From Candidatus Woesearchaeota archaeon UBA153 (GTDB taxonomy: Archaea; Nanobdellota; Nanobdellia; Woesearchaeales; UBA525), in assembly GCA_002503705.1 (NCBI GenBank), contig DASH01000069.1, positions 1 to 16,688 of the forward strand: a stretch of 16,688 nucleotides of DNA, in the 5' to 3' direction. Each line of letters begins with the position of its first letter. Position 1 is the stretch's first letter. Below, piece by piece: positions 1 to 5,277 of the stretch. The notes below the pieces were generated by a model. That model saw only the letters and a list, made by a program, of their open reading frames with translations, searched no databases and had not been told where the DNA came from. The position numbers were made by a program, and so were the translations under genes.

Positions 1-50
1 ACCATACGTTCCCGTGGTTGTATGGGAATGCGGCAAGAGAGTGTGCGGCG

Positions 51-383
51 ATGTATGAATACCTGCTGATAGCGATGACCGTGCTCGTGATGCTGCTTCT
101 CGCAAGTATGCTGCTGCTCAAAGACCTTCTCTGGCGACAATGGAAGACGCTCCTCTTCACCTGGAGCATAGGCATGGTGATCGTGTGGCTCTGGGACAGC
201 TTCGCATTACTGCGAGGACATTGGTGGTACAACCCTCAAAATCTCACCGGCATCAAACTCGGCATGGTCCCGCTCGAAACATTCATCTTGATCACGGATT
301 TTCTCCTCGTGGCCGTCATCTCATGGGAATATGCAAAAAAGCCAACTCCGGAGACGACACCCTCGCAGATTGTCCCTCGCTGA
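51..383 (+). CDS. Lycopene cyclase domain membrane protein
   Basis: Small integral membrane protein (110 residues from ATG 51) resembling the lycopene cyclase domain of the CrtYc/CrtYd family, which converts linear lycopene ends to beta-rings in the membrane. Visible are three hydrophobic spans (about residues 4-23, 33-53 and 72-92), a W-D pair at 48-49, W-W-Y-N-P at 58-62, G-I-K-L-G at 67-71 and P-L-E-T at 74-77. The family normally has P-x-E-E here, so the second acidic residue is replaced by Thr and activity is uncertain. The frame stays open to the left edge, with a TTG at 18. It could therefore be the last domain of a longer tandem CrtYcd-type protein, but M-Y-E-Y-L is a typical domain start. 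The domain assignment is from memory of the family pattern. Its partner domain or carotenoid genes would lie outside the window. Confidence 0.6.
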   Translation: MYEYLLIAMTVLVMLLLASMLLLKDLLWRQWKTLLFTWSIGMVIVWLWDSFALLRGHWWYNPQNLTGIKLGMVPLETFILITDFLLVAVISWEYAKKPTPETTPSQIVPR

Positions 384-390
384 CAAACAC

Positions 391-420
391 AAGAAAAAGA
401 GTATCACTCTTAAAAAAAAA
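391..420 (-). terminator. Hairpin and T-tract terminator of the 39/43-aa operon
   Basis: Read on the minus strand just after the stop at 426: a run of nine T (412-420), then a perfect 6-bp hairpin (AAGAGT, loop GAT, ACTCTT; 397-411) running into more T. The dual T-tract and position suggest transcription termination of the minus-strand operon, facing the end of the plus-strand cyclase-domain gene. Confidence 0.6.
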
Positions 421-425
421 GAGTT

Positions 426-557
426 TTAGTCCTGGCCTTCGTTTGCGCCGTCCTCAAACCCGTCTTCATAGAGTTTGTTCAGGACTGTGTCGAGCTCTTT
501 CTTGTTCTTTGCAGTCTTCACCGCTTTTCTGTAACCGTCGATGTATTTGTCTGCCAT
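426..557 (-). CDS. 43-residue hypothetical protein
   Basis: Short ORF starting M-A-D-K-Y-I-D-G-Y and ending G-A-N-E-G-Q-D. It is charged, probably helical, and has no cysteines or membrane span. The case that it is real rests on context: a strong Shine-Dalgarno (GGAGGTGAT) lies just ahead of ATG 557 and overlaps the stop of the upstream 39-residue gene, so the two are almost certainly co-translated. A clear terminator follows directly. I do not recognise the family. Confidence 0.6.
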   Translation of the reverse strand: MADKYIDGYRKAVKTAKNKKELDTVLNKLYEDGFEDGANEGQD

Positions 558-570
558 TGAGATCACCTCC

Positions 571-690
571 TCATAGATCGTCGAAGTCGATGTAGTCGTG
601 CGGGTTCTCCACGTTACGGAACTGACGCAGTCGGTCGTCGCGGAAATACTTCTTGCCCTTCATCTCCACTATCGGTAACTGTATCACCAT
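571..690 (-). CDS. 39-residue conserved-looking small protein
   Basis: First gene of a two-gene minus-strand operon; starts at ATG 690 with GGAGG about 8 nt upstream. The sequence has a short beta-like N-terminus (M-V-I-Q-L-P-I-V-E-M), then K-K-Y-F-R-D-D-R-L-R-Q-F-R-N-V-E-N-P-H-D and an acidic C-terminus. I recall small uncharacterised archaeal and bacterial proteins with a similar K-Y-F-x-D-x-R-L-x-x-x-R-N-x-x-N-P-H-D pattern, so this is probably a member of a conserved family of unknown function. The stop codon is fused to the ribosome binding site of the next gene (TGAGGAGGTG). Confidence 0.65.
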   Translation of the reverse strand: MVIQLPIVEMKGKKYFRDDRLRQFRNVENPHDYIDFDDL

Positions 691-746
691 AGATATCGCC
701 TCCAGGAAAACAGAGGCCGCACCCGACCATTAGCCTGGCTCGGAGC

Positions 747-755
747 ATGTATAAC
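747..755 (-). promoter_or_regulatory. Probable TATA box for the 39/43-aa operon
   Basis: Minus-strand GTTATACAT, about 57 nt upstream of ATG 690. It predicts a start near 725 and a leader of about 35 nt holding the GGAGG site. Nothing else promoter-like is visible between 691 and 785. Confidence 0.4.
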
Positions 756-785
756 AGAAAAGACCAGAACACGTGAGTCGCATCG

Positions 786-1114
786 TCAACCGAATCGGCT
801 GAGGAGCGCGATTGAGATCAGAGCGCAGCCAATGCCGCTAATCTCCCACCAGGAGAGCTTCTCGTGGAAGATGAACACACCCATCATTGTGAGAAGAATA
901 ACCGTCGTCACTCCATAGAGCCCGGCAATCGTGGAGACCTTCATATGCCGGAACGCATAGAACCAGCCAACGGCACACAGCGCATAGACGATCGCCCCCC
1001 CCCAAAGAACCACCAATTGATGCTTCCTTCACCCGCACGCTTTAGGAAATAATCGCCGAGAATCGCCGATAAGGTCAAAAGCACAGCAATGAGGACAAAC
1101 ACGAAAGCGACCAT
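786..1114 (-). pseudogene. Small DMT/EamA-type membrane protein, frameshifted at a G9 tract
   Basis: Two overlapping minus-strand frames make one protein of about 110 residues. The N-terminal part (from ATG 1114: M-V-A-F-V-F-V-L-I-A-V) reads L-G-D-Y-F-L-K-R-A and N-W-W-F. The C-terminal part gives A-I-V-Y-A-L-C-A-V-G-W-F-Y-A-F, I-A-G-L-Y-G-V, G-V-F-I-F-H-E-K-L-S and a final hydrophobic span ending at 786. That is the four-span pattern of small drug/metabolite transporter (EamA/SMR-like) proteins. The frames switch at nine consecutive G on the coding strand (995-1003 as C). Seven or ten G would restore one reading frame through F-G-G-A-I-V. Substrate unknown. It may be an assembly error, a phase-variable gene or a true pseudogene. 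Confidence 0.65.
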
Positions 1115-1140
1115 TCTTCGAGAAAGAACCCCATAATGTT

Positions 1141-1151
1141 TTAAAGTTTTG
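1141..1151 (-). promoter_or_regulatory. TATA box of the DMT-type gene
   Basis: Minus-strand AACTTTAAAAC, centred about 31 nt upstream of ATG 1114. That distance suggests a leaderless or nearly leaderless transcript and favours 1114 over the upstream GTG at 1171. Confidence 0.5.
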
Positions 1152-1238
1152 CACAGAAAAGGCAGAAGCACCCTAAAGTATATTCTCTAATATGCTATTT
1201 AGGAAATGATACATCCATCGATGTCACATTTCCGTACA

Positions 1239-1356
1239 TAGCCCCGCCCGGATTCGAACCGAGGTCACCGGCTGTCTGCCGAGCGGGGGATGGAACGCGG
1301 GGTTCTGTCCTTGCTCGTCCAAAGGCCGGTATGATTGGCCGCTACACCACGGGGCT
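1239..1356 (-). tRNA. tRNA-Gln (UUG) with a 45-nt intron
   Basis: Minus-strand cloverleaf. Acceptor helix AGCCCCG/CGGGGCT with A73 and no encoded CCA; D arm GTGT..; anticodon stem CCGGC/GCCGG with loop C-T-T-T-G-G-A, giving anticodon TTG at 1320-1322; T arm CTCGG-TTCGAAT-CCGGG. Exon 1 ends after G37 (1319), the intron is 1274-1318, and exon 2 starts at A38 (1273). The intron sits at the usual archaeal 37/38 position. The intron ends CGAGC/GCTCG can pair, so a bulge-helix-bulge for the splicing endonuclease is plausible, although the central helix has one mismatch (T34 opposite C). Spliced length is 73 nt. It is the only tRNA I find. Confidence 0.93.
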
Positions 1357-1367
1357 GTGATTGCCTC

Positions 1368-1497
1368 GCGCACGTGCCGTTCCTGCTCGCGTCACGATTC
1401 TCGTCGTCGTAGGTGCTGCTCCCCCGTGAGGGACAACCCCCGCGACGCACTCGTCAACTTCCTCGCAGACGCTCGCCCTTAAGGACGGCACGCGCGC
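1368..1497 (-). ncRNA. Structured leader RNA upstream of tRNA-Gln (class unknown)
   Basis: Between a minus-strand TATA box at 1530-1539 and the tRNA lies a segment whose ends pair over 13 positions: GCGCGCGUGCCGU at 1497-1485 with ACGGCACGUGCGC at 1380-1368. One position is G-U on the minus strand but A-C on the plus strand, which favours minus-strand RNA. Inside are GCGUC/GACGC, a GACG-AGUG-CGUC hairpin, and the motif GGGGGUUGUCCCUCACGGGG (1441-1422), which recurs at 3817-3836. The 3' end of the closing helix is only 11 nt from tRNA position 1, so the tRNA and this element probably share a primary transcript. It lacks the SRP GGAAGG..AGCAGCC signature, the 5S hallmarks and RNase P CR-I/CR-V. 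No convincing ORF. Confidence 0.45.
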
Positions 1498-1529
1498 TCG
1501 TGCATCTGGAGAGGGAAAGAAAAAGGTTG

Positions 1530-1539
1530 TTTATAAAAG
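1530..1539 (-). promoter_or_regulatory. TATA box for the leader RNA and tRNA-Gln
   Basis: Minus-strand ACTTTTATAA followed by a pyrimidine-rich run. It predicts transcription from about 1508, just ahead of the closing helix of the structured leader. Confidence 0.5.
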
Positions 1540-1546
1540 TATGTTC

Positions 1547-2233
1547 TCAGCCGTCAGGGTCGAGTTTCTCGAAGCACAAGCGGGTCGCCGCCACGTCTTC
1601 GATTTCATAGCAGAGCTCGACGTTCTTCGTGCCGAGCGCGACGTTGAGGATGCAGTACGCTCGACGGTTGGCGGTCGTCAAGTTCGTGCACGTCTCCGCG
1701 TTCAGGGCGGCGATGCTTCGTCGGAAGAGGCAGTCGTCGCGGGTCGTCACGTTCACGATGGGCAGGCAGGCGTACGGGTCCGTGAGCTTCCCGGCGAGGG
1801 AGTCGTAGCACGAGTCGCGATACTTCTCGTCGTTAATCTCGGCGCATACCGTCCAGTTCATGGTTTCCTTGGCGAGGGTGTAGTGGCACGAGTCTCTCGC
1901 GGGCGTGTACGTCAACGAGCCACACGCGGCGGCGTCGCCGGAGCGGATGATGAGGTTTCTCGCGCAGTACTGCGCCGAGGCCGCGTCCGAGATCTTCGCG
2001 CACACGTTCGCGTCGTCCAGCGCCATCGCGGCTTCCGTGTAGCACGCGTTCCGCAGCTTCGCCGTCGTGATCGCTTTGCACGCAGCAGTATCGCCGGCGC
2101 TTCCGAGCGTGAAGAGGCAGGTGTTCGTGTCAGTCTTGTCTTGGCCGCGGCACTCTTCAGGGAGTTGCGCGCACGCGACGAGGACGAGGAGGGAGGCGAT
2201 GAGCGTGACGACAAACAGGGAGGAACGCTTCAT
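1547..2233 (-). CDS. Secreted lipoprotein with a 26-residue cysteine repeat
   Basis: 228 residues. The N-terminus has M-K-R, a hydrophobic stretch (6-20) and a lipobox L-V-A-C with Cys21, so it is probably exported and lipid-anchored outside the cell. The rest is a regular Cys array: after Cys28 and Cys39, cysteines fall at 52, 64, 78, 90, 104, 116, 130, 142, 156, 168, 182, 194, 208 and 220. The spacing alternates exactly C-x11-C-x13, a 26-residue period repeated through the protein, with R-x-x-C-Y/H/L and C-x-x-I/L as recurring local patterns. This suggests a disulfide-braced helical-hairpin solenoid. I cannot name the family. An upstream minus-strand TATA box and divergence from L21e support a monocistronic gene starting at ATG 2233. 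Confidence 0.8.
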   Translation of the reverse strand: MKRSSLFVVTLIASLLVLVACAQLPEECRGQDKTDTNTCLFTLGSAGDTAACKAITTAKLRNACYTEAAMALDDANVCAKISDAASAQYCARNLIIRSGDAAACGSLTYTPARDSCHYTLAKETMNWTVCAEINDEKYRDSCYDSLAGKLTDPYACLPIVNVTTRDDCLFRRSIAALNAETCTNLTTANRRAYCILNVALGTKNVELCYEIEDVAATRLCFEKLDPDG

Positions 2234-2264
2234 GGTGGCACCGTCTTTTCGGCAACCAGGCCTC

Positions 2265-2275
2265 TTTTTTAAATT
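2265..2275 (-). promoter_or_regulatory. TATA box of the cysteine-repeat lipoprotein gene
   Basis: Minus-strand TTTAAAAAAGA, centred about 37 nt upstream of ATG 2233, giving a leader of roughly 10 nt. Confidence 0.45.
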
Positions 2276-2323
2276 TGCGGATTTTGACGGCGGTCGTTTT
2301 TCTCCTCGAAGCTCACTCAGTAA

Positions 2324-2333
2324 GATTTATAAA
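2324..2333 (+). promoter_or_regulatory. TATA box of the L21e-rpoF operon
   Basis: GATTTATAAA centred about 29 nt before ATG 2358, so the L21e mRNA probably starts at or within a few bases of the start codon. It is divergent from the lipoprotein promoter about 55 nt away. Confidence 0.7.
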
Positions 2334-2357
2334 CCCTTCCCGTTTCCGGCAAGAGTT

Positions 2358-2654
2358 ATGGGTGCACGTCTTGGCGGCTCTCGCCGCAAAACCCGGCATA
2401 TCATGCTGAAGGATCGGCGTAAGAAAGGCAAGCTGAGCTTGCGCGCGTTCTTCCAGGAGCTCACGCCGGGGCAGAAGGTCTCCTTGAAGGCGGAGTCGTC
2501 ATACCATAAAGGGCTGTATTGCGTCAGGCGCTTCCACGGCAAGGTGTGCGTCGTCGACAAGAAAGTCGGCACGTGCTACAAGCTCTCGCTGAACGACCAC
2601 GGCAAGCGGAAGACGCTCATCGTCCACCCGGTGCACTTGAAACTCCTCAAGTAG
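2358..2654 (+). CDS. rpl21e: 50S ribosomal protein L21e
   Basis: 98-residue basic protein of the large ribosomal subunit, normal length for archaeal L21e. It opens M-G-A-R-L-G-G-S-R-R-K-T-R, the expected N-terminus, followed by the L-T-P-G-Q-K-V region and the K-G-x-Y..R-F-H-G-K-V..V core typical of this SH3-like-barrel protein. The start is fixed by the TATA distance; an upstream in-frame extension reads through the promoter and is rejected. It is followed 24 nt later by rpoF, the arrangement found in many archaea (L21e-rpoF-DUF655). Confidence 0.95.
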   Translation: MGARLGGSRRKTRHIMLKDRRKKGKLSLRAFFQELTPGQKVSLKAESSYHKGLYCVRRFHGKVCVVDKKVGTCYKLSLNDHGKRKTLIVHPVHLKLLK

Positions 2655-2678
2655 GGATTCATCGCGAGTTGAACTTCC

Positions 2679-3035
2679 ATGTCGAAACCTGAGATTCTCG
2701 AGAAGCGGCCGTTGAACACGACGCTCGTCAAAGAAGCGCTGAAGAAGATGAAGAAGCGTGACAACGACGAGTTGAACTTCCGCGCGCAGCGCACCGAGGA
2801 GTACGTGAACGCGGTCTCGACGCTCAAGCCGAAGGAGGCGAAAGAGCTCGTGGAGAAGCTCGAGAAGCTCGACGTTCCCCGGATGAAGCCGGAGTACGTG
2901 CACAAGCTCGTCGACACGTTGCCGAAGAACGAGAAGCACTTGAAGATTATCTTGCAAGGGTACGCCTTGCCGCTCAGCGCGGAGAACCAGAAGAAGATCA
3001 TGGATACCGTCGCCGAGTACCTCCCGAAGAAGTGA
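2679..3035 (+). CDS. rpoF: DNA-directed RNA polymerase subunit F (Rpb4)
   Basis: 118 residues matching archaeal RpoF/Rpb4, which pairs with RpoE (Rpb7) to form the polymerase stalk. The N-terminal segment (K-P-E-I-L-E-K-R-P-L) is followed by the helical HRDC-like half with L-K-P-K-E-A-K-E-L-V-E-K-L and P-R-M-K-P-E-Y-V-H-K-L-V-D-T-L-P. Its position between L21e and the DUF655 gene is the usual archaeal context and supports the call. No separate promoter is seen in the 24-nt gap from L21e, so it is probably co-transcribed with it. Confidence 0.93.
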   Translation: MSKPEILEKRPLNTTLVKEALKKMKKRDNDELNFRAQRTEEYVNAVSTLKPKEAKELVEKLEKLDVPRMKPEYVHKLVDTLPKNEKHLKIILQGYALPLSAENQKKIMDTVAEYLPKK

Positions 3036-3078
3036 AGCGGGAGGCGTTTCCTTTCTCGCGCTGGAAAACCCTCGAAAT

Positions 3079-3087
3079 CTTTATATA
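3079..3087 (+). promoter_or_regulatory. TATA box of the DUF655 gene
   Basis: CTTTATATA about 50 nt upstream of ATG 3133. It predicts a start near 3110 and a leader of about 20 nt containing GGTGG. Confidence 0.6.
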
Positions 3088-3132
3088 ACACGAGACGTAC
3101 GGACAGGAAAGGTTGGCACGGACGGTGGTAGC

Positions 3133-3702
3133 ATGGAACAGCACGAGCAACGACGGGAGACGCACGCGATCATCCTGGACTTCTTGCAGAACGGCTACCC
3201 GTTCGACCGTCGACCCGCGCACATCAAGACGTCGATAGCGCACGGCCTCGGCGTGACGAAGTTCGCGCTGTTAGAGCTCGTCCCGAACAAGGACGTCAAG
3301 CTCCAGCCGTTCCAGCGAGTCTACATCGGGGATGAGGAGGCTTCGCGGGACTTGATCCACCACGTGACCGGCCGTATCGGGATGAACAAGCTGACCCAGA
3401 CGGCGCGTTCAGAGCTGCCGCACGCGATCAAGGCGGTCGTCGAGGACCGGGAGCAGGAGTTCGTCGCGTTCTTCAACAAGGCGCAACCGATGAGCACGCG
3501 CATGCACGCGCTCGAGCTCTTGCCCGGCGTGGGGAAGAAGCACATGAAGGAGATTCTCGAGGCGCGCGAGGAGAAGCCTTTCGCGTCGTTCGAAGACCTC
3601 AAGGTTCGCGTCAAGACGCTCGCCGACCCGAAGAAGGTCGTCATCCAGCGCATCCTGAACGAGATCGAGGGCAAGGAGAAGCACTGCCTGTTCGTCAGGT
3701 AA
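3133..3702 (+). CDS. DUF655 family protein with helix-hairpin-helix
   Basis: 189 residues, the usual length of archaeal DUF655 proteins. The N-terminal half (H-A-I-I-L-D-F-L-Q-N-G and P-F-Q-R-V-Y-I-G) looks like the small beta-barrel domain. Residues 128-142 (E-L-L-P-G-V-G-K-K-H) form a helix-hairpin-helix nucleic-acid-binding motif. The following F-A-S-F-E-D-L-K-V-R-V is the standard continuation, so an RNA- or DNA-binding role is likely but the biochemical function is unknown. It has its own TATA box although it sits in the L21e-rpoF-DUF655 order. In many archaea ksgA (16S rRNA dimethyltransferase) follows; here no methyltransferase ORF follows. Confidence 0.92.
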   Translation: MEQHEQRRETHAIILDFLQNGYPFDRRPAHIKTSIAHGLGVTKFALLELVPNKDVKLQPFQRVYIGDEEASRDLIHHVTGRIGMNKLTQTARSELPHAIKAVVEDREQEFVAFFNKAQPMSTRMHALELLPGVGKKHMKEILEAREEKPFASFEDLKVRVKTLADPKKVVIQRILNEIEGKEKHCLFVR

Positions 3703-3743
3703 AGAGAGTTCTCAGAAGAGAAGAGTTCTCAGAGCTTCAGACA

Positions 3744-4008
3744 GCGCCGTTACCGTCTTCAGGAGCGGTACCGGCCTCAGGTCGAGGCGTTGCTGTTCCG
3801 ACGACGAGAGAGGTCGGGGGGTTGTCCCTTACGGGGTCGACCGTTGAATAGTGTTCCGTCAGCGACACGCCTCGAAGCCGGTACCGCGACGAAGCGCCGC
3901 CACCGTCAAGCTCGCTCTTCGCTTGTGATGTGGTGTGCGGTTCCCCCCGGACGGTCGCGACGCTTCGGAGCGACCCGGGAGAGCTTCGCTCGACCACGGT
4001 AACGGCGC
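3744..4008. ncRNA. Large structured non-coding element (class unknown)
   Basis: No convincing ORF between 3703 and 4118, but the sequence folds coherently. A perfect 13-bp closing helix (GCGCCGTTACCGT 3744-3756 with 3996-4008) encloses arm A, with an 11-bp perfect helix 3765-3775/3877-3887 extended by 3783-3790/3867-3874. Arm B is 3890-3896/3961-3967 plus 3902-3907/3950-3955. Arm A carries GGGGGUUGUCCCUUACGGGG (3817-3836), nearly identical to the motif in the tRNA-Gln leader. Strand is uncertain. For plus: motif orientation, one U-G pair and a T5 run at 4028-4032. For minus: a TATA-like TTAAAAAT (4034-4027) at about the right distance from 4008. Signatures of SRP RNA, RNase P RNA and 5S rRNA were not found. 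Confidence 0.45.
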
Positions 4009-4118
4009 GAGCCTCGTTTTCCATCGATTTTTAATACTGGAAAGACCATAGGGGGGAGTGCGGGTTCGCAGGGGTGACGCTGCAGTGTTCTGACCCTCTT
4101 GAGGGAGGTGTCGTTGGC

Positions 4119-4244
4119 ATGGGCGGTCCGGAGATTGAATGGCAGGAGTACGAGTACGACTTGGCGTGCGGCGCGCACGTCAAGGTGGTGCGCGAGATTG
4201 TCTACTTGGACGGGAAGCGCGCGATTGAGAAGGTCGTCGCGTAG
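4119..4244 (+). CDS. 41-residue hypothetical protein
   Basis: Short ORF beginning M-G-G-P-E-I-E-W-Q-E-Y-E-Y-D-L-A-C-G-A-H and ending A-I-E-K-V-V-A, followed by TAG. It has a single Cys-Gly and alternating V/hydrophobic residues suggesting beta strands. A strong Shine-Dalgarno (GGGAGGTG) sits about 10 nt before ATG 4119, and codon use (GTC, CTC, GCG) resembles neighbouring genes. A possible TATA (ATTTTTAATA) lies about 85 nt upstream. A small inverted repeat CCCT-CTTG-AGGG (4094-4105) overlaps the front of the SD and could affect translation. Family not recognised. Confidence 0.55.
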   Translation: MGGPEIEWQEYEYDLACGAHVKVVREIVYLDGKRAIEKVVA

Positions 4245-4315
4245 GCGTCGAGCGGTGAACGCTTCACCCGAGTACGAATGGTTCTCACATCATATCCTCT
4301 TCAGGCAATGCCTGG

Positions 4316-4428
4316 CCGTGCTGGCGCGGCACAGTTTTTCTCGTCGTCGTTCGTCGTGACTTTCTTGTTCAGGGATGAAGTGGTCGTTCCGTACATCGAC
4401 TAAGACTATGAATTTTTGCCGCGCCAGC
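4316..4428. repeat. 16-nt repeat with a downstream inverted copy
   Basis: CCGTGCTGGCGCGGCA at 4316-4331 is identical to the last 16 bases of the window (16673-16688). A 12-nt inverted copy (TGCCGCGCCAGC) lies at 4417-4428. The first copy is itself flanked by a GTGC/GCAC pairing and followed by T5. The stretch 4245-4511 otherwise has no gene I can support; it lies between the convergent 41-aa and L15e genes. Confidence 0.5.
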
Positions 4429-4466
4429 GAACGACAAGTCATGAATCGGGTGCCGCCCTAGCAAGA

Positions 4467-4510
4467 TGGATGAAGGAAGAAGAGAATGAAAAAGAGTTTT
4501 CTCCGAAAAT
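4467..4510 (-). terminator. Terminator-like region after L15e
   Basis: Right after the L15e stop the minus strand reads a small TTTTC-GGA-GAAAA hairpin, then CTCTTTTTC and further pyrimidine-rich sequence, fitting archaeal T-tract termination. Confidence 0.5.
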
Positions 4511-4511
4511 C

Positions 4512-5081
4512 CTAGTGCAGCCGGTTGTGCGAGCGCAGGCTCGGCCTGATCTTCTCGGCGCCTTGCCCTTTCACGCGCAACCCGCGGCTCTTCCTGCCCG
4601 CGCTCGTGATTCCTCGGAACGCGCGGCCGCGCTGGCCCGCGACGCCCGCGAGGTTCTTGTCGGCGAGGACGGTCGGCGCGTGACGGTCGACGAGGATGAT
4701 CTCGTACCACGACGCTTTGCCGTCGCTGAGCAGATGGTAGCTGTTCAGGACTTCGCAGTTCAAGTATTTCGAGGCCGCGCGTTGTTCCGCGATGGCTTGC
4801 AGGCTCTGCTTGAGAATCTTGCTCTGGTACGAGTGCGCGGAACGGCGTCCGCCTTTGATGTCTGGACGCATCCTGCCGCCGCGCGTGATGCGTTGGCGCA
4901 CGACGACGACGCCTTGCTTAGGTTTGTACCCGAGAGTGCGGGCGCGCGCGATGTTCGTCGGGCGTTCGAGGCGGACCGTGACTGGTTCGCGGCGGACTTG
5001 GAGAAGGAGTTCGCGGTAGCGTTCGCCGAGGTTCTCGGCGGGATTCTGCCACAATTTCCTGACGTATTTCAGATAACCCAT
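4512..5081 (-). CDS. rpl15e: 50S ribosomal protein L15e
   Basis: 189 residues, close to the usual archaeal L15e length. It opens M-G-Y-L-K-Y-V-R-K-L-W and contains R-L-E-R-P-T-N-I-A-R-A-R-T-L-G-Y-K-P-K-Q-G, R-G-G-R-M-R-P and the conserved L-N-S-Y family signature (N-C-E-V-L-N-S-Y). The C-terminus is basic and ends S-L-R-S-H-N-R-L-H. It is a component of the large ribosomal subunit. ATG 5081 is preceded by GGAGG, and the gene is monocistronic with its own TATA box about 95 nt upstream and a T-rich 3' end. Confidence 0.96.
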   Translation of the reverse strand: MGYLKYVRKLWQNPAENLGERYRELLLQVRREPVTVRLERPTNIARARTLGYKPKQGVVVVRQRITRGGRMRPDIKGGRRSAHSYQSKILKQSLQAIAEQRAASKYLNCEVLNSYHLLSDGKASWYEIILVDRHAPTVLADKNLAGVAGQRGRAFRGITSAGRKSRGLRVKGQGAEKIRPSLRSHNRLH

Positions 5082-5169
5082 CGTTCTAGCCTCCGTTGTT
5101 TTCGTTCTTCCTCCGATTCAGGGAAGCGACTCCCCACATCTCGGCTGTAATGGTTGCGAACGACGAACT

Positions 5170-5179
5170 CTTTATAAAG
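5170..5179. promoter_or_regulatory. Palindromic TATA box upstream of L15e
   Basis: CTTTATAAAG is a perfect palindrome, so it could recruit TBP in either direction. On the minus strand it predicts a start near 5148 and a leader of about 67 nt for L15e. On the plus strand a second TATA-like sequence at 5226-5236 is better placed for the next gene. Confidence 0.6.
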
Positions 5180-5225
5180 GTATTGGGCGAGAGGAATCAC
5201 AAACAAGGATTACTCGTTAATAGTA

Positions 5226-5236
5226 AATTTTTTAAA
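5226..5236 (+). promoter_or_regulatory. TATA-like box for the 134-aa protein
   Basis: AATTTTTTAAA predicts transcription from about 5258. That lies downstream of the GTG at 5242 and favours the in-frame GTG at 5278 as the start. Confidence 0.45.
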
Positions 5237-5277
5237 TCTGAGTGCCATCCCACGCCATCAAAGAGTGTGAACATACT

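Noticed and set aside
1427..1500. 5S-rRNA-like GGAAGTT in the tRNA-Gln leader
   Set aside because: Only seven bases match the conserved loop C; the rest of the 5S pattern is absent.
1541..2272. Long plus-strand frame opposite the cysteine-repeat lipoprotein
   Set aside because: It is Arg/Val-rich, lacks any family pattern and lies antisense to a protein with a signal peptide and perfectly periodic cysteines.
3721..3740. CRISPR-like or insertion-sequence repeats
   Set aside because: An 11-nt direct repeat (AGAGTTCTCAG) occurs only twice at 3708-3737 with no array; no transposase or terminal inverted repeats are seen anywhere in the window.
3744..4008. SRP RNA, RNase P RNA or 5S rRNA
   Set aside because: Neither strand shows the SRP GGAAGG..AGCAGCC helix-8 signature, RNase P GAGGAAAGTCC and ACAGAA..GGCTTA, or 5S loop sequences.
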